In this document: piece by piece, positions 17,699 through 25,825 of the stretch
How the letters are laid out: each line of letters opens with the position of its first letter
Position numbering within the stretch: the stretch's first letter is position 1
Assembly (NCBI GenBank): GCA_018822845.1
Contig: JAHJJD010000052.1
Coordinates: 34,956 to 98,955, forward strand
Reading direction: 5' to 3'
Length of the DNA: 64,000 bases
From: Gammaproteobacteria bacterium
Lineage (GTDB): Bacteria; Pseudomonadota; Gammaproteobacteria; Thiotrichales; Thiotrichaceae
The notes under the pieces: generated by a model
What the model was told of the DNA's origin: nothing
What the model saw: only the letters and a program-made list of their open reading frames with translations
The model's database searches: none
Program-made: the position numbers and the translations under genes

Positions 17699-19494
17699 TC
17701 CGTGACGTGCTATCCCCTTTCACCGCGTGGAAAAACCTGTTCCGCGAACCGGTGACCATCAAAGACCCGCTCAACGAACGCCCCGGTTCTGCCCGCTATC
17801 GCGGCTTCCACCAGAACGACCTGGACAAGTGCATCGGCTGCGGCACGTGCGAAACCATCTGCCAGAACGGTGCAATCGACATGCTGCCGGTGGACGGTGT
17901 GCCAGCCAAACTGGGCGATTCCGGCCTGCGCCCACGCATCGACTACGGGCGCTGCTGCTGGTGTGCGCTGTGCGTGGATGTGTGCATGACCGGCTCGCTC
18001 ACCATGTCCAACGAATACAAGTGGATCGAAAGTGACCCGGACAAATACCTTTACATGCCGGGGGTGGACAAGAAGCACTGGGATAATGCCGAACTGGGCT
18101 ACCGGCGGCATGAAGAACGCCACCTCTCCCCCGGCGATCGTGTGGACATGCCTGAACTGCACGCCGAAGAACGTATCGGTTCCTTCATCGAAATGGTCAA
18201 GGGCTATGACATTGCCCAGGCACAACTGGAAGCCGACCGCTGTGTATCCTGCGGACTGTGCATTGCCTCCTGCCCGGCACACATGGCAATTCCTGATTAC
18301 ATCAAGGCAGTGCGTAACGGCGACTACGAGCGCGGTGTGCAACTGCTGTACGAAACCAACCCGTTCTCGCAGGTGTGTGGTAGAGTTTGCACCCATTGCT
18401 GCGAAAGCGCCTGTGCCGCCCGCCACGAAGGCGACCCGATTGCCATCCGCTGGCTCAAGCGCCACATCATTGATCAGGTTCCACAAGAACGGATTCTGCA
18501 ACTGATCGGCAAACCGGCTGCCCCGACCGGCAAGAAAGTCGCCATCGTTGGCGCAGGCCCCGCTGGCTTGACCACTGCGTTTGACCTTGCCCGTCTGGGT
18601 CACGCTGTCACGGTGTTTGAAGCGCAGGCAGCAGGCGGCGGCATGACCCGCTACGGTATCCCCGAATATCGCTTGCCCTACGACGCGCTGGATCGGGACA
18701 TTGCCGTGATCACCGCGATGGGTGTCGAAATCAAGTACAACCACCGTGTCGGCACGGACATTTCCATGCAGCAACTGGAAACGGACTATGACGCCGTAGT
18801 GTTGGCAATCGGCCTGCATCAGGGGCGTTCCACCCGCATCCCCGGTTCCGACCACCCGCAGGTGCGCAAGGCCGTTGACTTGCTGCGCCAGATTACGACG
18901 GGTGAAAAAATTGACGTACCCAAGTCCATGGTGGTGATCGGCGGTGGCAACGTGGCGATGGACATTGCCCGCAGCATGGCGCGTTTGCAAATGCAGCAAT
19001 ACGGCGAAATCCGCGTGACCCTGACCGCGCTGGAAGACAAGGCACATTTCCTCGCCGACCCGGTAGAGGTGAAGGAATCCATCGAAGAACAGATCAACAT
19101 CCTCGATAGCCGTGGCCCCCAAGCCTGCGTGATCGACGCCGACGGCAAGCTGCTCGGGCTGAAAACCTGGAAAGTGCTGTCCATCTTCGACGAGGATCGC
19201 CGCTTTGCCCCTAAATATGACCCAGCAGATGAACAAATTCACGAAGGCAAAATGATCGTCGAAGCGATCGGTCAAATGGCGGATGTCAGCCTGCTCGGCG
19301 ATGCCCTCACCGAAAAACTGGAATGGAACCGTGGCCGCATCCAGATTGACCCGAACGGACGCACGTCCGAACACTGGCTGTGGTCGGCAGGCGATTGCGT
19401 CAAAGGCCCGGATGTCATCAATGCCGTGGCAGATGGACACCGCGTCGCCACCAGCATCCACTGCGTATTGACCCAACAGGAAGCAAAGATATGA
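17695..19494 (+). CDS. NuoI-like ferredoxin fused to a GltD/NfnB-like FAD/NAD(P)H oxidoreductase
   Basis: A 599-residue fusion. The N-terminus (about 1-110) is NuoI/MbxN-like with two four-cysteine cluster motifs (Cys46/49/52/56 and Cys87/90/93/97). The rest is a glutamate-synthase-small-subunit / NfnB-type module: further Cys-rich motifs at 183-193 and 228-240, an FAD fingerprint GAGPAG at 286-291 and a second dinucleotide site IGGGNVAMD at 415-423. No glutamate synthase large subunit is nearby. The fusion most simply gives the membrane complex an NAD(P)H-reactive end. Whether it reduces or oxidises NAD(P) in the cell cannot be told from sequence. Confidence 0.88.
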   Translation: MIRDVLSPFTAWKNLFREPVTIKDPLNERPGSARYRGFHQNDLDKCIGCGTCETICQNGAIDMLPVDGVPAKLGDSGLRPRIDYGRCCWCALCVDVCMTGSLTMSNEYKWIESDPDKYLYMPGVDKKHWDNAELGYRRHEERHLSPGDRVDMPELHAEERIGSFIEMVKGYDIAQAQLEADRCVSCGLCIASCPAHMAIPDYIKAVRNGDYERGVQLLYETNPFSQVCGRVCTHCCESACAARHEGDPIAIRWLKRHIIDQVPQERILQLIGKPAAPTGKKVAIVGAGPAGLTTAFDLARLGHAVTVFEAQAAGGGMTRYGIPEYRLPYDALDRDIAVITAMGVEIKYNHRVGTDISMQQLETDYDAVVLAIGLHQGRSTRIPGSDHPQVRKAVDLLRQITTGEKIDVPKSMVVIGGGNVAMDIARSMARLQMQQYGEIRVTLTALEDKAHFLADPVEVKESIEEQINILDSRGPQACVIDADGKLLGLKTWKVLSIFDEDRRFAPKYDPADEQIHEGKMIVEAIGQMADVSLLGDALTEKLEWNRGRIQIDPNGRTSEHWLWSAGDCVKGPDVINAVADGHRVATSIHCVLTQQEAKI

Positions 19495-19985
19495 GCGAAG
19501 CCAGCATTGAACGGCTGAAAAGCAAAACCACCCTGAAGGAAATCCTGGCAGTCGCCACCGAATTTGAACGTACCGCCCGTGATTTCTACACGGCCCTTGC
19601 CCCCAAAGTGCAGAAGAACATCCGCTACCTAGTGCAGGAACTGGCGGAAGAAGAACAGCGCCACTACGACCTGTTTACCCAACTGGCGGAACGCACCGAC
19701 CTGGAGCAACAACTACAAGTCGAAGTGGAACGCCCGGTCAGTGACCACAAGTTTTCCGACTGCATCCACTTGCCCGACCTTGGCGAACAGCCGGACGATC
19801 AGGCGGTGCTGCAATACGCGCTGATGCGGGAACATGCGGCGATGGAACAGTATCACTCACTGGCGCAGAGTACAGAATCAGGGCCGATCCACGACCTCTT
19901 CCTGTTTTTGGCCAATGAAGAAACCAAACACAAAAATGAGCTAGAAAAGGTTTACTATGAGACGGTGCATAGCGGCGGAGTATAA
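19491..19985 (+). CDS. Ferritin-like / rubrerythrin-type di-iron protein
   Basis: A 164-residue, all-helical protein with the paired di-iron motifs of the rubrerythrin family: EFERTARDFY, EEEQRHYDLF, EHAAMEQYH and NEETKHKNELEKVYY. No rubredoxin domain is present. I start at the ATG at 19491, overlapping the previous stop; the frame is open from 19380 but that region codes for the oxidoreductase. As the last gene of the Mbx-like operon it may protect the iron-sulfur clusters from peroxide, or act as a redox accessory. That role is inference. Confidence 0.82.
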   Translation: MSEASIERLKSKTTLKEILAVATEFERTARDFYTALAPKVQKNIRYLVQELAEEEQRHYDLFTQLAERTDLEQQLQVEVERPVSDHKFSDCIHLPDLGEQPDDQAVLQYALMREHAAMEQYHSLAQSTESGPIHDLFLFLANEETKHKNELEKVYYETVHSGGV

Positions 19986-20014
19986 ACCACCATGCACCTT
20001 CCATAGTCTGGAAT

Positions 20015-20230
20015 TTATTCTGCGGCCATTGGCGTAATGCCGGTTTGCCGCCCATTCTTGTCGTAGCTATAAAGCAGCCCCCCTTTCTGTACGCTGATAT
20101 TGGTAGGTGTGTAAGCCTTCAGGCCATCAGTCGGCCACCGGCTAGGAGCTGAAATGGATGTAACCGCCTTCCCTTCCTGATCGTAGATGTAAATCAATGT
20201 ACCACGTTGCACTGCTTTTCCTATCGGCAT
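20015..20230 (-). CDS. Small protein with an internal duplication
   Basis: A 71-residue protein without signal peptide or membrane segment. Two similar halves are visible, AVQRGTLIYIYDQEGKA and SVQKGGLLYSYDKNGRQ, each a likely pair of beta strands joined by a DxxG turn. AGGAGA lies about 7 bases before the ATG. It converges with the Mbx-like operon, which ends 29 bases away. A possible FNR/ANR-type site lies about 100 bases upstream. Family and function are not recognised. Confidence 0.6.
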   Translation of the reverse strand: MPIGKAVQRGTLIYIYDQEGKAVTSISAPSRWPTDGLKAYTPTNISVQKGGLLYSYDKNGRQTGITPMAAE

Positions 20231-20329
20231 AATCGGTTCTCCTCGTGTAGTAAAAATAATCCGTCTAGAATTTTGTTTATTGGGAATACACTTTGGTTAT
20301 TATTGTAGTCTTTTAAATCGCCTGTACGA

Positions 20330-20343
20330 TTGACTTACATCAA
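20330..20343. promoter_or_regulatory. Candidate FNR/ANR box
   Basis: TTGACTTACATCAA matches the FNR/ANR consensus TTGAT-N4-ATCAA with one mismatch. It lies in the 186-base gap upstream of the small protein at 20015-20230 (minus), at about 100 bases from its start. The match could be chance. Confidence 0.3.
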
Positions 20344-20416
20344 TCAGGGCTGCGCTATAACAGCAATGTCATATAATCTGGGACATAAATCCGATAAGCG
20401 GTAATTAAAAACAGGA

Positions 20417-20992
20417 CTAATGGGCAGCCAGCCCCCGCACAATCTGGTTGGCAAGATCGGCAACCAGATTGCTTTGCGCCCTGACCACAGCTTCTATACC
20501 CGACTCGGTCAGCTTGCGTTCCAGCGCAACGGGTTCGCTACTGAGTATCTTGCTGTCACTGGCAGACTGGAGCTGCCACAACCCATGTAAAACAGCTTTT
20601 TCACCGGGCGTGCCGTCAAACTGGTCGAGTTTGACTTCCACCTGATATTGCGGCGTCTGGCTGAGTTCCCACGGAATGCCCTGCACCCGCGTGGCAGGCA
20701 GACGTAACTGCAACTGCTGGGTAAGCGCGTTGAGAAATTCGTCTTCCAGTTCCCCGCCCCACAGATGGGAATCGGATACTTCCACCGTGGTAGCATCCTT
20801 GCGGATCACCATGCCCTCACGATCCAGCAGGGTCGGTAGCTTGACCGGCCCTACCCCCAGACTTTTGATTTTTTGCGAAACATCGGCGGCGGCTTCTGCC
20901 CCCACTGAACCGGTCGCCAATGTGTGGTAAAGCGTAGGGTCGCTGGAACAGGCAGTCAGGCTGAGTGCAAGGATCAGGATTGGTGTTCTCAT
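20417..20992 (-). CDS. pqiC: PqiC-like outer-membrane lipoprotein (MCE system auxiliary)
   Basis: A 191-residue protein of the PqiC/YmbA family (ABC-type transport auxiliary lipoprotein). It begins MRTPILILALSLTACSS, a lipoprotein signal with lipobox LTAC. I use the ATG at 20992, with an AGGGGA site upstream, not the longer frame to 21016. It follows pqiB by 4 bases. PqiC is thought to anchor the periplasmic PqiB tunnel to the outer membrane for lipid traffic. Confidence 0.85.
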   Translation of the reverse strand: MRTPILILALSLTACSSDPTLYHTLATGSVGAEAAADVSQKIKSLGVGPVKLPTLLDREGMVIRKDATTVEVSDSHLWGGELEDEFLNALTQQLQLRLPATRVQGIPWELSQTPQYQVEVKLDQFDGTPGEKAVLHGLWQLQSASDSKILSSEPVALERKLTESGIEAVVRAQSNLVADLANQIVRGLAAH

Positions 20993-20996
20993 GTGT

Positions 20997-22661
20997 CTAG
21001 TCCCCTTTCTTGCCACGAATCAGCGACGTTGGCTGGCGTTGCAGGGTTTCGGTCAGGCTGCGCACGGAACGGGAAGCCGCCGTCAGCTCTTCCAGCATTT
21101 CCTGCAACTGGTATTGCGTTGGCGAGTTCTGCGCTGTCAGACGGTCAATCTGCACCATTGAACCCTGGATTTTCTGCAAGGTTTTTCCCAGGTCAAGCGT
21201 AATCTGGTTGATGCTTTTGTTGACGCTGGGCAAGGTATCCTTGTCGACCGTCATGATGGCCTGCTTGGCAGCTTTGACGGCCCGTTCGGCTTCAGCCAGC
21301 ACCCCGTTTAGGTTGTCGACCGTCTTGTCCAGCTTGCCACTACCGACCAGTTTTTTAACGCTATCGAGCGTTTCCTGCAAACTAGCCATGATATCAATGG
21401 CCATCAGCGGCAGGTCATCCAGCGCAGAGCCCACCGTTGGGAACTCGCTATAGAACTGGGTAGCGGCAATCTGCGCCGGTTCCGCATCTTTTTCCATGCT
21501 CAGGGTAATCAGCTTCTGCCCGGTCAACAGGCTGGCGGTATCCAGCTTGGCGCGCAACCCCTTTTCCACCAGCTTGCGCATGGTGGCTTCGGCGTCATCC
21601 TTGCTTATCTTTTCATCAAATTGTTGCGGCTGGATGGAAACCAGCACCGGAATGCGTACAACCAGCGATTCCCTGTCCATACGCATGTCGATGTTTTCAA
21701 CCTGCCCTACCGGAATGCCCTGGAATTCTACCGGTGCACCCACCGCCAGACCGCGAACAGTGCCACTGAAATACATCACGTAATACAGTTTCTGGCTGAA
21801 CTGCTTTTCCTGCGATGCGGCAAAATTGCTGTACAGGACAAATTCATCCCCATCATTGCTGATTTCCCCGGCAGCAAAGGATTTGGGCGTTTCAAATGCA
21901 ATCCCGCCGATCAGCAGTGAAGTCAGTGATTCCATGCGGAATTCCGCCCCGGCAGCACTCATTTTGAATTCCGCCCCGCTGGCATTCCAGAAACGGGTAT
22001 TGGTGCGGACAAAATCGTAATAAGGGTCGCGGATGAAAACCTCCATCCGCACCTGATCCTGTTCCGGCAGCAGTTTGTAATCAATCATCTCGCCAACCTG
22101 TAACTGCTTGTAGAAAATCGGCGCGCCTATATCCATCGAACCCAGTGAATCTGCCAACAGGAAGAAACGTTTGCCGTTTTCGGAAGGCGCAATCACTGGT
22201 GGGCGATCCTCACCCTGATAAAAACTCAGGTCATCGGTATTGGTGCCCGGATCCATACCTATATACGTACCGGAAAACAGCGTCGTCAGCCCGGAAACGC
22301 CAGAGCGGTTGACACGCGGGCTCACCACCCAGAAACGTGCATCACTGCCCAGATGGCGGCCAATTTCCTTGTTCAGCTCGATGTTCGCTTCAATGTATTT
22401 CAGGTCATCACTCATCTTGAGTTTCTTCACCTTGCCCACTGTGACCGCCTTGTAACGCACTTCGGTCTTGCCTGACTCTATCCCCTCCGCGCTGGAAAAC
22501 TGCACAATGATGTCAGGCCCCTTCTGGTACCAGGTCTGGAACAACAGCCAGCAACCAATCAACAGTGCCGTCAGCGGAATCAGCCAGACAGGCGACGGCC
22601 AGCGCTGCTCGCGCACATCCACATCCGGCAAATCATCGTCACGTCTTTCAGCACTACTCAT
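20997..22661 (-). CDS. pqiB: PqiB-like MCE-domain protein
   Basis: A 554-residue protein with one N-terminal membrane helix (PVWLIPLTALLIGCWLLFQ, about residues 25-45), three successive MCE domains (for example around GKTEVRYKAVTVGKVKKLKM and APVEFQGIPVGQVENI) and a C-terminal helical coiled-coil region that forms the tunnel needle. The start at 22661 (MSSAERRDDDLPD) has AGAGGAAC upstream. The frame extends to 22850, but that part overlaps the neighbouring PqiA gene and looks like noncoding translation. It acts in the periplasm as a lipid conduit with PqiA and PqiC. Confidence 0.9.
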   Translation of the reverse strand: MSSAERRDDDLPDVDVREQRWPSPVWLIPLTALLIGCWLLFQTWYQKGPDIIVQFSSAEGIESGKTEVRYKAVTVGKVKKLKMSDDLKYIEANIELNKEIGRHLGSDARFWVVSPRVNRSGVSGLTTLFSGTYIGMDPGTNTDDLSFYQGEDRPPVIAPSENGKRFFLLADSLGSMDIGAPIFYKQLQVGEMIDYKLLPEQDQVRMEVFIRDPYYDFVRTNTRFWNASGAEFKMSAAGAEFRMESLTSLLIGGIAFETPKSFAAGEISNDGDEFVLYSNFAASQEKQFSQKLYYVMYFSGTVRGLAVGAPVEFQGIPVGQVENIDMRMDRESLVVRIPVLVSIQPQQFDEKISKDDAEATMRKLVEKGLRAKLDTASLLTGQKLITLSMEKDAEPAQIAATQFYSEFPTVGSALDDLPLMAIDIMASLQETLDSVKKLVGSGKLDKTVDNLNGVLAEAERAVKAAKQAIMTVDKDTLPSVNKSINQITLDLGKTLQKIQGSMVQIDRLTAQNSPTQYQLQEMLEELTAASRSVRSLTETLQRQPTSLIRGKKGD

Positions 22662-23314
22662 TAATGTTGTTCCTCTTTCCGGGAAATATCCCAGATCAGG
22701 TGCTCGTCCAGGGTGCGCGCAGCAAACATGGTCAGCACCACGACAGCGGCAAAGGATAAGCTGCCTGCATTGGCTTCCACCCGTGCCAGATTGCCAAACT
22801 GCACCAGCCCCACCAGTATGGAAATCACAAAAACATCCACCATCGACCAACGCCCTACATACTCGGTAATCTTGTACAGCACTAGCCGGTCACGTTGCCG
22901 CCAGCGCGATTTACGCTGGATGCTGATCAACAGAAAGCTGAGGGTAATCAGTTTCAGCAAGGGCACTACGATACTGGCCGCAAACACCACCAGCGCCAGT
23001 GGCCACTGTCCCGACTCCAGCAAGTGGAAAACCCCGCTGATGATCGTATCAGGCTGGCCTGAACCCAGCATATACACGCTCATGATCGGCATCGTATTGG
23101 CCGGAATGTACAGCAGCGCGGAAGCAATCAATAGTGCCCAGGTAATTTCTATACTGTTGGAATGCTCATGCAAATGCAAACGTGCCCCGCAGCGCGGGCA
23201 GCGCATGATGGTACGTTTGCTGACTTGTGCAGGCGGATGGCTCAGGCAGCCACAGGTGCGGCACTGGAGCAACCCCGCCTCACGGGCAGTTTGCGGCTCA
23301 TGTCGTGACTGCAT
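22661..23314 (-). CDS. PqiA-like membrane protein, second half-size unit
   Basis: A 217-residue protein with a zinc-ribbon N-terminus (CRTCG and CPRCG) and four membrane helices of the PqiA domain. The start at 23314 (MQSRHEPQT) overlaps the end of the upstream PqiA gene by 17 bases, and its stop overlaps the pqiB start. In E. coli PqiA and YebS/LetA carry two such units in one protein of about 420 residues. Here the second unit is a separate gene. It should form the inner-membrane part of the MCE lipid transporter. Confidence 0.85.
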   Translation of the reverse strand: MQSRHEPQTAREAGLLQCRTCGCLSHPPAQVSKRTIMRCPRCGARLHLHEHSNSIEITWALLIASALLYIPANTMPIMSVYMLGSGQPDTIISGVFHLLESGQWPLALVVFAASIVVPLLKLITLSFLLISIQRKSRWRQRDRLVLYKITEYVGRWSMVDVFVISILVGLVQFGNLARVEANAGSLSFAAVVVLTMFAARTLDEHLIWDISRKEEQH

Positions 23315-23939
23315 GTTGCCTTTCCTTGCAATGCCCCAGCATCCGCCAGACCACAAACGGCTCCAGCATGGAACTGGCCGCCGCCATCGTCAGGATCAGC
23401 CCGGCAAATGACCAGAACGCCGTTCCCACAATCAGGGTTGCCAAATCGCCCAGTTTGACCACTGACACCAGAATCCCCAGCATGAACACTTCCAGCATCC
23501 CCCACGGCTTGATTTCACGCATCCAGCGGAACAGGAAAATGGCCAGCCCAGGCTTCCAGCCATATTTGGCCGTCAGCGAAATGATCATCAGGGAAACCAG
23601 CTCAAACAACGGAAATACTATCGTATTGAGCACGATCAGCCCCGCCAGCAAATGGTAACCTTGCCCCCAAAACGCCACGCTGGCCCCAAACAGGAGTAAA
23701 TCCTGCTCAACCCCTTGCGCACGCAAGCCCAGCAGCGGGAACAGATTGGACAGGAAAAACAGCAGTAGCCCGGCAGTTGTCAGCGCCAGCACGCTTTCCA
23801 GCATGTGCTTGCGGTTACGGTACAGCACCGACCCACAACGTTTGCACATCGCGGTCTTACCCTGCGCAATCGGCTGGTAGCGGTGTAACTGACCGCATTC
23901 CGGGCAAGCTATACTAGAAGAAACATCTATCATTAACAT
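23298..23939 (-). CDS. pqiA: PqiA-like membrane protein, first half-size unit
   Basis: A 213-residue protein with a zinc-ribbon start (CPECG and CKRCGS) and four hydrophobic helices of the PqiA family. Two start codons, 23939 and 23933, are possible; no strong ribosome site distinguishes them. It is the first gene of the minus-strand pqiA-pqiA-pqiB-pqiC operon. Together with the next gene it corresponds to the two halves of a normal PqiA. The frame break between halves is a clean stop/start overlap, not a degraded junction. Confidence 0.83.
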   Translation of the reverse strand: MLMIDVSSSIACPECGQLHRYQPIAQGKTAMCKRCGSVLYRNRKHMLESVLALTTAGLLLFFLSNLFPLLGLRAQGVEQDLLLFGASVAFWGQGYHLLAGLIVLNTIVFPLFELVSLMIISLTAKYGWKPGLAIFLFRWMREIKPWGMLEVFMLGILVSVVKLGDLATLIVGTAFWSFAGLILTMAAASSMLEPFVVWRMLGHCKERQHAVTT

Positions 23940-24108
23940 CCCAAATAATTAACTTCTGCCAGTATAGAGGAAATGCCAGTGCGCACGAAATAAAGCGGGA
24001 GAGCTTGGATCGGTTCAAACGACTTCCTCGCTGTTATTGCTGCTGTTTTATTACCTGCCTTGAGGTCGGTATGATGGAGCACATGCAATAAAACGAGCCT
24101 GCCGTCCC

Positions 24109-25680
24109 ATGAGTCAAAACACGCTTTCCAACCCCAAAACCCAACTCCAGGTACGCAACGCCACCATTGCCGATATTCCGCAAATCTCGGTGCTCTCCAC
24201 CCGCGCTTATGAGGGCACAGGCATGTACGGCTACTCGGAACCGGTGCTAACCGGCCAGCTCAACCACTTCCCGGAAGGACAGTTTGTGGTGGTGGCAGGC
24301 GAAAAGGTCATCGGCTATTGCGCCACCCTGCGCATCAGCGAACGGGAGGGCATGAAAACCCACACCTGGGGCGAAGTCACTGGCAATGGCTACGCCTCCA
24401 CCCACGACCCCAACGGCGAATGGCTGTACGGCATGGAAGTGTGCGTCGACCCGGATTACCGTGGCTACCGCATTGGTCAACGTCTGTACAACGCCCGCAA
24501 GCAACTGGCGGAACGGCTGGAACTGCGCGGCATCATGTTCGCCGGGCGTCTGCCCACCCTCGCCAACCGTATCAAGCGATTTGGCAGCGTGGAAACCTAC
24601 GTGGATGCCGTTCAGCAGAAAAAGCAGCGTGACCCGGTGCTCTCCTTCCAGTTGCGCAACGGTTTCGAGATCATCGGCATCATTCCGCACTACCTCGATG
24701 CCGACAAACAGTCGCTTGGTTATGGCATCCACCTGATCTGGCGCAATCCCAAAGTCCAGCAGACGACGGAAAAAGGCAAAAAGAAAACCTACGGCAGCCG
24801 CTTGCCCGACAGTGTGCGGGTCGGGTCGGTACAGTACAAACAGCGGCGGGTGAAATCCTTTGAGGAATTCATCGACATCGTGCGTTACTTCGTCGATGTG
24901 GTGGCCGATTACAAAGGCGATTTCGTGGTATTTCCCGAACTGTTCACCCTGCAACTGCTGTCGATGGAATCGCAGGAACTCACCCCGGTGCAGGCAATTG
25001 AAGCCCTCACCAAATACACCCCACAACTCAAGGAGGCGCTACGCGACCTTGCGCTGCGTTACAACATCAACATTATCGGCGGCTCGCACCCGACGCGGAT
25101 GCCGAACGGACGGGTGGAAAACATCTGCTACGTATTTCTGCGCGATGGCAACATCCACGAACAGGCCAAGATTCACCCTACCCCCAACGAATCTTACTGG
25201 TGGAATATCGAAGGTGGCAGCGAACTCGACGTCATCCAGACCGATTGCGGCCCCATCGGCGTACTGATCTGCTACGATGCCGAATTCCCGGAACTGGCGC
25301 GTCACCTGACTGATCAGGGCGCGCAAATCCTGTTCGTACCGTTCTGCACCGACGAACGCCAAAGTTATCTGCGGGTGCGTTACTGCTGTCAGGCGCGCGC
25401 GGTTGAAAACCAGATCTATGTGGTGCTATCCGGCAACTGCGGTAACCTGCCTAATGTAGCAAACATGGACATCCAGTACGCGCAAAGCTGCATCCTTACC
25501 CCTTGCGACCTGCCGTTTGCGCGTGACGGCATCGCCGCCGACACCACCCCCAACACCGAAATGGTAGCGATTGCCGACCTGCGCCCGGAAATCTTGTTGA
25601 CTGCCCGCCACAGCGGTACGGTGCAAAACTTGCGCGACCGGCGGCATGATCTTTACCATATCCACTGGAAAGGAAAATAA
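24109..25680 (+). CDS. GNAT acetyltransferase / nitrilase-family amidohydrolase fusion
   Basis: A 523-residue two-domain enzyme. The N-terminal GNAT fold (about 12-220) shows the acetyl-CoA loop region VDPDYRGYRIGQRLYNAR. The C-terminal carbon-nitrogen hydrolase domain has the catalytic triad Glu277 (FPELF), Lys354 (AKIHPTPNE) and Cys388 (GVLICYDAEFPE). The substrate is unknown; similar bacterial proteins are annotated as bifunctional GNAT/carbon-nitrogen hydrolases. It stands alone, 145 bases before the helical-repeat gene on the same strand, so joint transcription is possible. Confidence 0.88.
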   Translation: MSQNTLSNPKTQLQVRNATIADIPQISVLSTRAYEGTGMYGYSEPVLTGQLNHFPEGQFVVVAGEKVIGYCATLRISEREGMKTHTWGEVTGNGYASTHDPNGEWLYGMEVCVDPDYRGYRIGQRLYNARKQLAERLELRGIMFAGRLPTLANRIKRFGSVETYVDAVQQKKQRDPVLSFQLRNGFEIIGIIPHYLDADKQSLGYGIHLIWRNPKVQQTTEKGKKKTYGSRLPDSVRVGSVQYKQRRVKSFEEFIDIVRYFVDVVADYKGDFVVFPELFTLQLLSMESQELTPVQAIEALTKYTPQLKEALRDLALRYNINIIGGSHPTRMPNGRVENICYVFLRDGNIHEQAKIHPTPNESYWWNIEGGSELDVIQTDCGPIGVLICYDAEFPELARHLTDQGAQILFVPFCTDERQSYLRVRYCCQARAVENQIYVVLSGNCGNLPNVANMDIQYAQSCILTPCDLPFARDGIAADTTPNTEMVAIADLRPEILLTARHSGTVQNLRDRRHDLYHIHWKGK

Positions 25681-25825
25681 ACTGGCAAGAACGGCAGCAA
25701 ACCAACAGGATATTGACCTAACCAGAGGGTTTTGGGGGTACACAACTTGAACCCGCAGCAAAATTGTTTTACAAGGTTTAGCGGATCGCATCATTACTGA
25801 ATAAAGACAGGAGACGGAGTAACTC

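Noticed and set aside
17710..19476. A 588-codon open frame on the minus strand opposite the NuoI-GltD fusion
   Set aside because: The plus-strand frame has complete cluster, FAD and NAD motifs. The opposite frame has no recognisable domain and reflects GC-rich codon bias.
22662..22850. N-terminal extension of PqiB
   Set aside because: The extra residues are cysteine-rich out-of-frame translation of the PqiA gene. The ATG at 22661 has a good ribosome site.
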